From: Methanobacteriota archaeon
Lineage (GTDB): Archaea > Thermoplasmatota > Poseidoniia > Poseidoniales > Poseidoniaceae
Direction of reading: 5' to 3'
DNA: 14,658 nt
NCBI GenBank assembly: GCA_002694525.1
Contig: NZMN01000052.1
Location: 9,437 to 24,094 of the forward strand
The stretch's first letter is position 1, and every line of letters starts with the position of its first letter. The position numbers and the translations under genes were made by a program. Shown piece by piece: positions 1 to 8,500 of this stretch. Under the pieces are notes generated by a model that worked only from the letters and a program-made list of their open reading frames with translations, was not told the DNA's origin and made no database searches.

Positions 1-861
1 GGCGTCGACTCCACCGTTGCAGCCGTCATTGCCAACAAAGCCGTGGGCAATCTGCTCCACTGCGTGTACGTTGACACCGGCTTCATGCGCAAGAACGAGA
101 CCGAACAAATCGAAGCCCTTCTTGAGGAACAAGGAATCAACCTGATCACCGTCAAGGCGGCTGACCGATACTTCGAGGCCCTCAAGGGCGTCACAGAGCC
201 CGAGCAAAAACGGAAGGTCATCGGGGAATTGTTCATCCGAATCTTTGAGGATGAGCAAAAAAAGTGCGGTGCGAAGTACCTCGTTCAGGGCACGATTGCC
301 CCCGACTGGATTGAATCGGGCGGTGGTGTCCGTGATACCATCAAGTCTCACCACAACGTCGGTGGCCTGCCTGAGGACATGACGCTTCAGGTTGTTGAAC
401 CCCTTCGTGAACTCTACAAAGACGAGGTTCGTGAGCTTGCACGAAAACTCGACATCAACGTCGCAGAACGCCAGCCATTCCCCGGACCCGGTCTTGCCGT
501 CCGCACCCTTGGAGAGTTAACGCCGGAGCGCGTGGCCGTCGTCCGGGAAGCGTGTGCGATCGTTGAGGAAGAATTTGAAGCGGCCGCTGAACGAGGTGAG
601 ATGGACCTGCCATGGCAGTACTTCGCTGCGTTGTTGCCCGTTCGCAGCGTGGGTGTCCACGGCGACGTGCGCGCCTACGGTGAAACCATTGTTGTTCGAG
701 CGGTCCAGTCCATGGACGGCATGTCCGCTCGGTACTCTGAGATTCCCCACAAAACGCTGCAAAAAATCAGCACGCGCATCACCAACACGGTGAAGGGGGC
801 GGTCAACCGAGTCGTTTACGACATCACGCACAAGCCACCGGGCACCATCGAGTGGGAGTGA
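1..861 (+). CDS. guaA: GMP synthase, ATP-pyrophosphatase (PPase) domain/subunit, 5'-truncated by window edge
   Basis: Amination of XMP to GMP with ATP and ammonia, the last step of GMP synthesis; cytoplasmic. The reading frame is open from base 1 and begins inside the PP-loop (GVDSTVAA, normally preceded by SG), so only the extreme N-terminus is missing. The 286 visible residues carry family hallmarks: YVDTGFMRKNE (~23-33), APDWIESGGG followed by IKSHHNVGGLPEDM (~100-127), the RQPFPGPGLAVR dimerisation-domain motif, and the C-terminal KPPGTIEWE ending. Many archaea encode the glutaminase (GuaAa) and ATP-PPase (GuaAb) as separate genes; whether a glutaminase is fused upstream cannot be seen here. 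The stop lies 47 bases before the likely start of the protease gene on the same strand. The identification is very secure; only the split or fused state is open. Confidence 0.96.
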   Translation, partial: GVDSTVAAVIANKAVGNLLHCVYVDTGFMRKNETEQIEALLEEQGINLITVKAADRYFEALKGVTEPEQKRKVIGELFIRIFEDEQKKCGAKYLVQGTIAPDWIESGGGVRDTIKSHHNVGGLPEDMTLQVVEPLRELYKDEVRELARKLDINVAERQPFPGPGLAVRTLGELTPERVAVVREACAIVEEEFEAAAERGEMDLPWQYFAALLPVRSVGVHGDVRAYGETIVVRAVQSMDGMSARYSEIPHKTLQKISTRITNTVKGAVNRVVYDITHKPPGTIEWE

Positions 862-908
862 ATCCCTCCGGGCATACCTTCTTCAACGAGACTCAGCGAG
901 GGTTCTGC

Positions 909-2303
909 ATGTCCGCAATGGATGCAACCGACGCTATCGTCGTTGGCTTGCTGGTGGCCGATGAGGTCGGAAATGCGAGAAAGACACGCATCCTCGGATC
1001 CGTGTTCGTGGTTTTGCTCCTGATTGGCCTCATGATCGGTGCGAACGCCCTCTTGGGCGAAAAGGCGTCCGACACGTCCTTTGTTGAGGGTCAGCCGACC
1101 TCAACCAACTGGCGACCCTACTCCGTGGTGGCGCCCATTGACACGGGCATCAACGTGTACCACGATCACTTCCGCACCAACGAAACCTACCCGGATTGGC
1201 TCCTCGATGGTTTGGGCGTGACCAAAACATGCACGCCGACCTTCAACGGCACCTGGCAGGAGCGATTTGACGCCGACAAAGCCACCTGCTGGGACACCAT
1301 CACCACCTCCGACATCGTTTACTTCAAGGGCACAAAAATCATCGGAACGTCCCCCGATGGCAACACGGACGTCCACATTCTCGACGACCCCTCGGACGGT
1401 CACGGAACGGCCGTGACCGGAGCGGTGCTCGATGCAAACCCCGACTCGGTGATTTTCTTCGTTGAGGGTTTCTCGACTGCAGCCGTCCTGGCTGCGGGGA
1501 ACCAGCCCCTGGTCGACATCGTCACCACGTCCTTTGGCGCCCCCGGTTCCCTGCCCGTTCCCGGCATTGAAACAGGAACCCACCAAACCGTTGTCGTGAA
1601 CAACAAAATTCACACCGGCGCTGCCGATAACACGCCTTCGCCGGCGGTTCAAGACGCAACCGCCGGTCCACCGTGGTCCATCGGCATCGCTGGCTACGCC
1701 GAGGAAGGCGACGACCAGAAGGAAACCATGAGCGGGTCGTACCCCGACATCGCTGCGGACTGGACGCAGATGCTTCCGAATCACGACGACGTGGACGGCT
1801 ACCACGAAACCTCCGGTACTTCGTTTGCCACGCCGAGGACGGCGGGGATTCTGTCCTTTGTCCTCGACCACCTTCGCGGGGAGGTAGGGGATTTCGGTTC
1901 CGGTGCATCGTCCGTGGACCGAAACGGTTCCCTCGTTCAAGGTGTCTGGCCCGATTCCAACCCCAACGCAGGAACGGAGGCAAGCATCACCAACGCAGAG
2001 GTTCGCAACGCCCTCAACCTTTCCGCTTGGTATCCATCGTTTACCACGTGGGATCCCTCGGCTGGAACCATGCCCATTTCGCCCGTGGCGCCCTGCACTC
2101 AGGTCGGCTGGGGCGTGGTGAATTTGTCCAACATCCAGCCCATGATCAAGCACCTTAACGGCACCGAACCCATCCCCGATCGTCCGGGCGATGTCGTCCT
2201 TTGCATGCAGATCAATCAAGAAGCTCGAGAAGCGTACTGGGGTGTCTACCCCTCTGAGGAACGGCCCGACCGAATCCTGCAGACGGCCTCTCGGGACGAG
2301 TGA
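909..2303 (+). CDS. membrane-anchored subtilisin-like serine protease (S8 family)
   Basis: Predicted extracytoplasmic endopeptidase of 464 residues. One hydrophobic segment near residues 28-49, after a short RKTR stretch, fits an uncleaved signal anchor. The catalytic triad is readable: Asp78 in PIDTGIN, His165 in DGHGTAV, and Ser305 in SGTSFATPRTAG. Asn241 in GAADN is a candidate oxyanion-hole residue. The Asp-to-His spacing (87 residues) is longer than in classical subtilisins, implying an insertion with two cysteines (Cys108, Cys127). I see no recognisable I9-type propeptide. I chose ATG 909 because GCGAGGG sits just upstream and the protein then starts shortly before the anchor. A GTG at 852 is in frame but would overlap guaA and add 19 unlikely residues. 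The family call is strong; the substrate is unknown, and linkage to guaA is probably positional. Confidence 0.9.
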   Translation: MSAMDATDAIVVGLLVADEVGNARKTRILGSVFVVLLLIGLMIGANALLGEKASDTSFVEGQPTSTNWRPYSVVAPIDTGINVYHDHFRTNETYPDWLLDGLGVTKTCTPTFNGTWQERFDADKATCWDTITTSDIVYFKGTKIIGTSPDGNTDVHILDDPSDGHGTAVTGAVLDANPDSVIFFVEGFSTAAVLAAGNQPLVDIVTTSFGAPGSLPVPGIETGTHQTVVVNNKIHTGAADNTPSPAVQDATAGPPWSIGIAGYAEEGDDQKETMSGSYPDIAADWTQMLPNHDDVDGYHETSGTSFATPRTAGILSFVLDHLRGEVGDFGSGASSVDRNGSLVQGVWPDSNPNAGTEASITNAEVRNALNLSAWYPSFTTWDPSAGTMPISPVAPCTQVGWGVVNLSNIQPMIKHLNGTEPIPDRPGDVVLCMQINQEAREAYWGVYPSEERPDRILQTASRDE

Positions 2304-2315
2304 CGACGCAAGGGG

Positions 2316-2328
2316 GGGGCTCGAACCC
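2316..2328. repeat. 13-bp duplicate of the tRNA-Asn T-arm
   Basis: GGGGCTCGAACCC occurs here and again inside the tRNA gene at 2373-2385, where it encodes the T-loop and part of its stem. The copy at 2316-2328 is in the same orientation, just beyond the 3' end of the tRNA. Outside the 13 bases the T-stem no longer pairs fully (ACGGG against CCCCC), and no matching acceptor or anticodon arm is found around it. It is therefore not a second tRNA. It may be a decayed tRNA fragment or an old integration scar, or chance. Confidence 0.5.
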
Positions 2329-2353
2329 GTGCCGATCGAGGCCACGCAGTGAT

Positions 2354-2361
2354 GTGTTTTT
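2354..2361 (+). terminator. possible T-tract terminator for the guaA-protease transcript
   Basis: A short T-rich run (TGTTTTT, with five consecutive T at 2357-2361) lies about 50 bases after the protease stop codon, on the plus strand, just before the convergent tRNA gene. Archaeal transcription often ends at T-tracts without a hairpin, so position and composition fit. The run is short, so this is tentative. Confidence 0.3.
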
Positions 2362-2362
2362 A

Positions 2363-2435
2363 CGCCGATTGTGGGGCTCGAACCCACGACCTTGGGATTA
2401 ACAGTCCCACGCTCCACCAGCTAAGCTAAATCGGC
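2363..2435 (-). tRNA. tRNA-Asn (anticodon GTT)
   Basis: On the minus strand the 73 bases fold into a complete cloverleaf. The 7-bp acceptor stem is GCCGATT with AATCGGC. The D-arm is GCTT/GAGC with GG in the loop, and the anticodon arm is TGGGA-CTGTTAA-TCCCA, reading GTT. The variable loop is AGGTC and the T-arm is GTGGG-TTCGAGC-CCCAC. The unpaired discriminator base is G, as is usual for tRNA-Asn. The 3' CCA is not encoded, since the next bases are TAA, so it must be added after transcription. There is no intron in the anticodon loop. The gene lies 26 bases downstream of the thymidine phosphorylase stop, on the same strand. Confidence 0.96.
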
Positions 2436-2457
2436 AAGGTGGGCGACAGGCCTCCCC

Positions 2458-2464
2458 TTTATCA
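2458..2464 (-). promoter_or_regulatory. possible TATA-like element for tRNA-Asn
   Basis: The minus strand reads TGATAAA, followed by GGGGAGG, centred about 26 bases upstream of the mature tRNA 5' end. That is the spacing expected for an archaeal TATA box and start site. It overlaps the stop codon of the thymidine phosphorylase gene. The match to a TATA box is imperfect, so read-through from the upstream operon followed by processing is an equally good explanation. Confidence 0.3.
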
Positions 2465-3793
2465 CGCCTTCGTTGATGCAAAATCAATCACTTCAAGCAG
2501 CCGTTCGGTCTGCTTCGGTTCATCATCGCCGACGGTGCACATCGCTTTGAGCAACCTGACCTCTGCCTCCTCCAGGGGTTGCGTGTGATGAAACGTGAAC
2601 AGCGGCTTGTTTTTGTCAACGTAGGCACCGAAGGGGGTCTGGATGACGAAACCAACGTGCGGGTCGATGTCGTCGTCCAATGCAAACCGTCCCGCACCGT
2701 GCCTGCGAGCAAGCTGCGCCATGGCCATGGCATCGTAGTCGTTCACGTACCCCGAGGCTTCAGCCAGCATTGTGGTCTGGTGATTGGCCACGCCGAGCAC
2801 CTTTTCGGGTGTGGAAATCAAGGTTTTCGCCGTGCTCGGATCAACGCCTTGCTGGACGCACATCGCCCGGAACACTTCGAGCGCTTTTCCGTTGTTTAAC
2901 ACCGACTCCATTCGTTTTCTCCCCTCTGAAAGGTCAACATCGTCAAAGGACATGGCCAGCAGTTGAGCGCCTTGGAGGACGACCAGTTCTCGCGTATCCG
3001 CTGACCCCTCACCCTGCATGACCTTGATGCTGCCTGCAACCTCCAAGGCATTACCCACATGGGTGCCGATCGGTTGGGACATTGCCGTGAGTTGGGCAAC
3101 GGTGCGTATGCCCAGGCCCTCGGCTGTCCTGACCATTGAGTGAGCCAGCGTACGCGCCTCCTCGGTTGTTTTCATGAAGGCGGCGGACCCGGTTTTGACA
3201 TCGAGCACCAAGGATTTGAGCCCCTCCGCCGCCTTTTTGGAGATGATGGATGCGGTGATGAGGGGAACACTGTCGATGGTGTCGGTCACGTCCCTCAGTG
3301 CGTAAAGCACACCGTCCGCAGGGGCGATGGCGTCGTTTTGAACCGCAATGCAGCACCCAACGGTCTCAACGGCGAGTTTCATGGATTCTGGCGTCAGCGC
3401 GCAGTCGAATCCAGGAATGGATTCGAGCTTATCGATGGTGCCTCCGGTGTGGCCCAAACCTCGACCGGCGAGCATCGGGACGCGACAGCCGCACGCAGCC
3501 AGGGCCGGCGCCAACACGAGCGACATCTTGTCGCCCACGCCCCCCGTGCTGTGTTTGTCCACCACCGGAACACCCGCGGTCCAATCAAGGTGGGCGCCGG
3601 AATCGATCATCGCTTTGGTCAGAATCACCGTGTCTTCCGTGGTCATGCCGTGCTTGTGAACGGCTTTGAGCCAGCGCGTGGCCGTCTCGGTTGAGATCGC
3701 TCCATCGGCGACCCCGTTTGCGAAGGCTCGAAGTTGCTCGGCGGGTTGCGGTACGCCTCCAACCACCGCTCGGATGAGGTCCTCGACGTTCAT
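2462..3793 (-). CDS. deoA: thymidine phosphorylase (pyrimidine-nucleoside phosphorylase family)
   Basis: Reversible phosphorolysis of thymidine (and probably deoxyuridine) to the free base and deoxyribose 1-phosphate; cytoplasmic, pyrimidine salvage or catabolism. The 443 residues match the length of bacterial DeoA rather than the longer archaeal AMP phosphorylase. Visible signatures are VVDKHSTGGVGDK (phosphate site, Lys80), AGRGLGHTGGTIDKLE (family signature, ~109-124), and ALRDVTDTIDSVPLITASI with Lys186, giving the base-binding set Arg167, Ser182 and Lys186. DVKTGSAAFM follows. The start at 3793 is preceded by GAGGGAG, a good ribosome binding site. It lies 9 bases after the stop of the oxygenase gene, so the two are probably cotranscribed and may act in one pathway. 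The bacterial-type form may have been acquired by transfer. Thymidine versus general pyrimidine specificity is not settled from sequence alone. Confidence 0.93.
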   Translation of the reverse strand: MNVEDLIRAVVGGVPQPAEQLRAFANGVADGAISTETATRWLKAVHKHGMTTEDTVILTKAMIDSGAHLDWTAGVPVVDKHSTGGVGDKMSLVLAPALAACGCRVPMLAGRGLGHTGGTIDKLESIPGFDCALTPESMKLAVETVGCCIAVQNDAIAPADGVLYALRDVTDTIDSVPLITASIISKKAAEGLKSLVLDVKTGSAAFMKTTEEARTLAHSMVRTAEGLGIRTVAQLTAMSQPIGTHVGNALEVAGSIKVMQGEGSADTRELVVLQGAQLLAMSFDDVDLSEGRKRMESVLNNGKALEVFRAMCVQQGVDPSTAKTLISTPEKVLGVANHQTTMLAEASGYVNDYDAMAMAQLARRHGAGRFALDDDIDPHVGFVIQTPFGAYVDKNKPLFTFHHTQPLEEAEVRLLKAMCTVGDDEPKQTERLLEVIDFASTKA

Positions 3794-3802
3794 CGGACTC
3801 CC

Positions 3803-4750
3803 TCAGATAAGGCCGATTTCTTTGAGGCGTTGATGCAGGTAGTCGCCTGCGGTGATGGAGGTGTACTCCGCTTCGCCTCCGGTCATTGCCACGAAGTCAG
3901 GGTGTGGCGTCAGGTCAATCTCGTTTCGGGGATGGACGAACATGGGCATTGAGTATCGGCGCGTGTTGGCGTCCTTCGGGTTCACCACCCTGTGGGTGGT
4001 GGATTTGAACAGGCCGTTGGTGAGGTTCTGGAGCATATCACCGGAATCAACGATGATTGCGTCCTGATCACCCTTGACCTGAATCCACGAACCGTCGTGG
4101 TCCATGACCTCCAGACCGTCGGCCGTGGCGGTCACCAAGAGCGTGATGAAATTGATGTCCTCGTGGGCAGCGGAACGGACGGCGCCTTCGGGGGTGTTTG
4201 CGTCCAAAGGCGGGTAGTGAATCATGCGCATGATGGTGTTTCCTTCCTTGGACATGTTGGGGAGCCAATCGTTCGGCTTACCGAGGTAAATTGAACAGGC
4301 TGAGAGCAGATGCATCGCCAGCGCCTCCATGCCCTCGAACAGATGTTCGGTGACGGACTGGAACCCTTCGACGTGGGCGGTGGGCCAGATGTTTTGCGGG
4401 TAGGTCGGTACGGTTCCATCAAGCGGGTAGGGGCGGCCGGCCTGCCAGAATTCTTTGAGATCGGGTGCTGGGTTGTCCTTGGCGTGCTCAACGCCGAAGG
4501 CCGTGTAGCCGCGCTGGTGGCCAATCTCAGGTTGCAGATAGGTGCGCTTGGTTTGCTCGTCCATGTCGAAGAAAGCATCGCACTGTTCGTAGGTGGCATC
4601 AATCAGTTCCCGCGGGATTCCGTGATGCGTGAGGGCGAAGAAGCCGATGTCCTTCAGTGCATCACCGACTTCAGAAACAAAGCGATCTCGGTCGGCCTGA
4701 TTGGCCGATGTCGCCAATCGAAAGTCGATGGAGGGAATGCTCCGACCCAT
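3803..4750 (-). CDS. Fe(II)/2-oxoglutarate-dependent oxygenase, isopenicillin N synthase-like
   Basis: Predicted non-haem iron dioxygenase of 315 residues, close to the family norm. The N-terminal DIOX_N-type region includes GDALKDIGFFALTHHGIP (~29-46), typical of the isopenicillin N synthase/plant-type group. The double-stranded beta-helix core holds the metal ligands His196 and Asp198 (AAHEDINFITLL) and His253 (STTHRVVNP). Arg265-x-Ser267 (RYSMPMF) is the expected 2-oxoglutarate carboxylate site. The presence of R-x-S indicates 2-oxoglutarate as co-substrate. I chose ATG 4750, 5 bases after the stop of the Bax-inhibitor-like gene; the longer 348-residue reading would overlap that gene. It sits directly upstream of thymidine phosphorylase. 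This suggests, but does not prove, a pyrimidine or nucleoside substrate, as in fungal thymine 7-hydroxylase of the same superfamily. Many homologues have unknown substrates. Confidence 0.9.
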   Translation of the reverse strand: MGRSIPSIDFRLATSANQADRDRFVSEVGDALKDIGFFALTHHGIPRELIDATYEQCDAFFDMDEQTKRTYLQPEIGHQRGYTAFGVEHAKDNPAPDLKEFWQAGRPYPLDGTVPTYPQNIWPTAHVEGFQSVTEHLFEGMEALAMHLLSACSIYLGKPNDWLPNMSKEGNTIMRMIHYPPLDANTPEGAVRSAAHEDINFITLLVTATADGLEVMDHDGSWIQVKGDQDAIIVDSGDMLQNLTNGLFKSTTHRVVNPKDANTRRYSMPMFVHPRNEIDLTPHPDFVAMTGGEAEYTSITAGDYLHQRLKEIGLI

Positions 4751-4755
4751 GGGTC

Positions 4756-5520
4756 TCAATCCCTGTAGGCATTCAACTTGGAGAGCAGACGCAAGGTTTC
4801 GATGTAGATCCAGATCACGGAGATCAGGATGCCGAAGGCGGCGTACCACTCCATGTTTTTGGGTGCGCCGTAGCGGGTTCCGGATTCAATGAATCCAAAA
4901 TCACTGATGAGCGTCAACGCTGCAACGACCAAAATGAAGCACGTGATGCCGATCCCGATGGGTCCGGAGCTGTGCAGGAAGGGGACGTCGTACGGCGACA
5001 CCAACTGCAGGACAAAGGACGTGAGGTACAGGAGCATGATGCTCACGACCAAGCCGAAGATGATCTTGTTGAAGGCGGGTGTGGGCCGGATGATTCGGGA
5101 GGCGTACATGACGTACATCGTTCCGGTGATGGCCATGGTTCCAAACACAGCCTGGAGCGCAATGCCCTTGTACGCCGTCAGTTCGAGGGCCAGGGACATG
5201 GAACCGACCGCCATGCCTTCGAGGAGAGCGTACAGGCTCATCAGCGCCACTGGATTGGTGGGTCGCGTGATGAACACCACGAGGGCGATGATGAACCCGC
5301 CGAGGAAACCAATCCCCATGAAAGCGGACACGTAGAGTCCACCGTTGCCGTTGTTGATGGCGTTCATGCACAACACGGCCGAAACGAGGGCGCTGACCAC
5401 CGTGAGCGAGAGCAGGTAGCCAATTTTCTTCATGCTGCCTTCGACCGTCATGCGGTCGGTGCCGGTGAGGTTGCTCCAGAACTTGCTCGACAGAACGGGG
5501 TTGCTGCTGCGGATTTCCAT
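4756..5520 (-). CDS. Bax inhibitor-1/YccA-like integral membrane protein
   Basis: A 254-residue protein with about seven hydrophobic segments between residues 33 and 247. The N-terminus RSSNPVLSSKF, the MTVEG motif at 24-28, the ALLEGMAVGS segment (~98-107), SGPIGIGI (~185-192), SDFGFIESG (~206-214) and GAPKNMEWYAAFG (~218-230) match the bacterial/archaeal Bax-inhibitor-1-like family (the BaxI_1 type). The BI-1 superfamily includes pH-sensitive calcium-leak channels; for this subfamily the function is not established. I chose ATG 5520 because the conserved family N-terminus begins there. The upstream in-frame start would overlap the preceding gene. It lies 25 bases after the giant LTD/PLD gene and 5 bases before the oxygenase gene, so it is probably in the same operon. 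The family call is confident; the role in this operon is unknown. Confidence 0.9.
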   Translation of the reverse strand: MEIRSSNPVLSSKFWSNLTGTDRMTVEGSMKKIGYLLSLTVVSALVSAVLCMNAINNGNGGLYVSAFMGIGFLGGFIIALVVFITRPTNPVALMSLYALLEGMAVGSMSLALELTAYKGIALQAVFGTMAITGTMYVMYASRIIRPTPAFNKIIFGLVVSIMLLYLTSFVLQLVSPYDVPFLHSSGPIGIGITCFILVVAALTLISDFGFIESGTRYGAPKNMEWYAAFGILISVIWIYIETLRLLSKLNAYRD

Positions 5521-5545
5521 GACCGTCGCTCGGCGAGGTCCTGTT

Positions 5546-8500
5546 TCAATGTTGCTCTGAGCGTGTGTGTTGAGCGACCTGTTCCTGGTAGTAGGTGACC
5601 AGCTGGTCCATGGTCCAGCCTTGGGCAAGGTATTGCTCCACCATGTCGGCCGTCCAGCCAGGAACTTTGGCCAGCATTTCCGGTGAGACGCCCGAACGGC
5701 TGGCGTTCAAAACCGGTTGCTGCCAGTTTTCGTTGCCGACCACGCCGGTGCTCACCTCGGCAAAAGCGGCTTCACTGATGGCGTCCTTGACGCTCTCGGA
5801 ATCCGATCGCATGCCTCGAAGCACGACGTACGCACCGCCTGAGAGAATCAACGCTGCGATCATCAACATCAGGAAGAAGGATTGAGCCCCATCACCGGCG
5901 ACGTTTTCGGTGCTGTCGCCGACCAGGTCTGCACGCTGGTCCGAAGAGCAGCCCTGTGCATCGGTGGCCACGCCGGGCGCCGTATCGGGGCAGTCGTCTG
6001 CGTCGTTCACCACGCCGTCATCGTCTTGATCGTTGTCCACCACGGTGGTGTCGCCTCCGTCGGTCTCGTCCACGGGTTGAATGTCGACGCCGGCCAGGTC
6101 GCACCCGAGCACTTCGCTGTCGTTGGTACCGTCTTGGTCTGCGTCCCAAAGGGTCAGTGCGGCGTTTGGTTCAATGTCGTCCATGCTTGAATTGAGGGCA
6201 CTGGCTTGCGCCCAAGCGACCTCGAGGTCGTCGGTGATGCAGTCGCCGTCGGTGTCGGCCAGGTTGGGGTCGCCGCCGTGGAGTTGCTCAGCGAAGTTGG
6301 TCAATCCGTCCTGGTCGGCATCCAGCATTGATTCGTCGGACAGCGGGTCGCCAGCAACGCTGCGCATCGTTCGGTTCAGCCCGTGGGCCACCTCCCACGC
6401 ATCGGTCAGACGGTCCTGATCGCTGTCCGTGGTGTTGTCCAATCGGTTCCAATCCTCGTACCATGATTCAATGAAGACGCTCGCAACCGATTCGCTCGAA
6501 AGCACGAGACCCATCTCTCGGTTGCGTACAAGGGCCGAATCACCCCAGTTGATGGAGGACACAAGGACGTGCTCTCCGTCCACAATGATGCCTTTGTTGT
6601 GCAGTTTTGTCACCTTATCGTCACTGCTCATCACGACGGCAGCCGTGTCGTAGCCCAAGGTGTGGTTCCAGTCTTCGTTGAAACGGTCGACAGCGTTCTG
6701 GATGTCTTCGTCAAGGTACGCCCCGTTGAGAATCAGGCGCAACCGAACGTCTCGCTGGGCTGCGGTTTCGAGGGCAGCGACGATGGGGTTTTCCCCCCAG
6801 CCCCACGACCAGTCCATGTCAAGGTACTGAAGCGAGAGAAGAATCTCTTCTTCAGCGGTGTCGAGAACGGCCACGAGGTCGTCGATGCAGTTGTCCGGGC
6901 ACACCAGCAGCTGCGCGTCGAGTTGACCTTCGATGCTGGGGGCGGTTTCACCCACGATGGCGGACGTTGAAGGCATCGTCCAGCCGGTCGGAGCATCGCT
7001 GGCCATGACCGGCGTGATGTGTTCTCTCGCTTGGTTTTCGTCAAAGGCGAGATGAGCGGCCACCATGGAGGCCAAACCGGCATCGTCGACGATCACGCCC
7101 CAGTCTCGATTTCCAGCATCGCCCGGAGCGGGATGCGAGGAGGAGCGCCAGTTTCCGGACCCGATCCACACGCTGGCGTTGTCTTTCACGGCAACTTTGC
7201 TGTGAATGTAGGCGTAGGGGTTCTCACCCGTATCGCCAAACCAACTCACCTGAACGCCCGCTGAGAGGAGTTCAGTGGCCATGCCTCGTTGCGTATCGAG
7301 GTCGTATTGTTTCCACCAACTGTCACCGTAGTCAAGCACGACCGTGACGTCAACACCTCGATTTTGTGCGTCGATCATGGCTTGGACCAGATGGACCTCC
7401 TGAAGGAGGTACATGTGGACGTGGAGTGAGGTCGAGGCGCTCTCAATCCAGGCCAGAAGGTCGGTCAGGCCGTGTTCCGGTCCCAGAAGCGGCGTGACCG
7501 ACGCCGTGGTGCTGATGCTCGTGTTCAAGCAGAAGGTGCTTCCACCAAGCCGGCTCCACTGCTCATGCCAGTCCGCAACGGTGTCGGTGTCGGGTGTATC
7601 GCCGCAACCGCTGCCGCGCAGATAGATGAGGTTGTCAAGGCTGGCCAGCGGCTCGGCGAGGGCGATACCGTTCCACCCCGAGACGGACACGGGTCCGTTT
7701 CCGTACACGATGGTGTCGACTTCGGCACCCGTGCCGTCGAGGAGTTGGAGTGCAGCACCGGAGTTGGGGAAGTAGAAATTGCGGTCGAGCGCCCCGTCAA
7801 CGTCCACCACAGCCCCGTCTTCGTAGACCCGAACGGCGTCGGCATCGTTCGCGAGGAGGACGCTTGAACCGGGCTGGATCATCAGGTCGTTCACCGTGGC
7901 GTTGTAGGACGTCATGGAACCGGTTGTGGTGCGCATGGTCCAACCGTTGAGCACGGCCAATTTGTCCCCTTGGTTGCTGATTTCAATGAACTCCATGTCG
8001 CTGGAGATGTCGGTGGAAGCGGACGGCATGAATCTCGTGAAACGAAGGTCGTCCTTGGTGGCGAAATCCGCCGGGTTTGGTTCGCCCTGCCCGGGCGTTG
8101 GCCAGAGCGTGTGTTGCCAGTCGTCGCCCTCCAGTTCTCCCGGCATGAGGGTTTGGCAGTCCGTGATGACCGTCCAGGACGCACTGTCAACGGACACGCC
8201 GTCCGGGTCGAGAAGGTCAAACGCATCACCGAGACCCGTCAGGACGTATTCGTCCATGACAAAAACGGCTCGTTCGTCCGGGTTCAGAACGACTTTCGCC
8301 GTTTGGTTTCCTTCGGTCCAGAGGCTGTCAAGGCGCATGAAGCGGCGCTCGCCTTCGGCGTTGACCACCGACCATCGGCTGATGTTCAACGGGGTGGCGC
8401 CGGTGTTGTGGACCTCCACCCAGTCCTCGGTCGGTTCGATGGAGTCGTCGTTGCAGTACGGCAGGACCTCGGTGATGGCAAGGTCGGTTGAATCGGTGTA

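Noticed and set aside
2312-2333. Possible second tRNA in the convergent gap
   Set aside because: Only the T-loop and half of its stem are present; no anticodon, D or acceptor arm can be paired around it.
1101-2417. Long minus-strand open frame (438 codons) opposite the protease gene
   Set aside because: It is antisense to a gene with an intact subtilase triad, runs into the tRNA gene, and shows no recognisable domain. In GC-rich DNA such mirror frames are common.
4657-5598. Plus-strand open frame (313 codons) rich in His, Asp, Glu and Gly
   Set aside because: It lies opposite the oxygenase and BI-1-like genes, and its odd composition is what the complement of those codons gives. No domain or ribosome binding site supports it.
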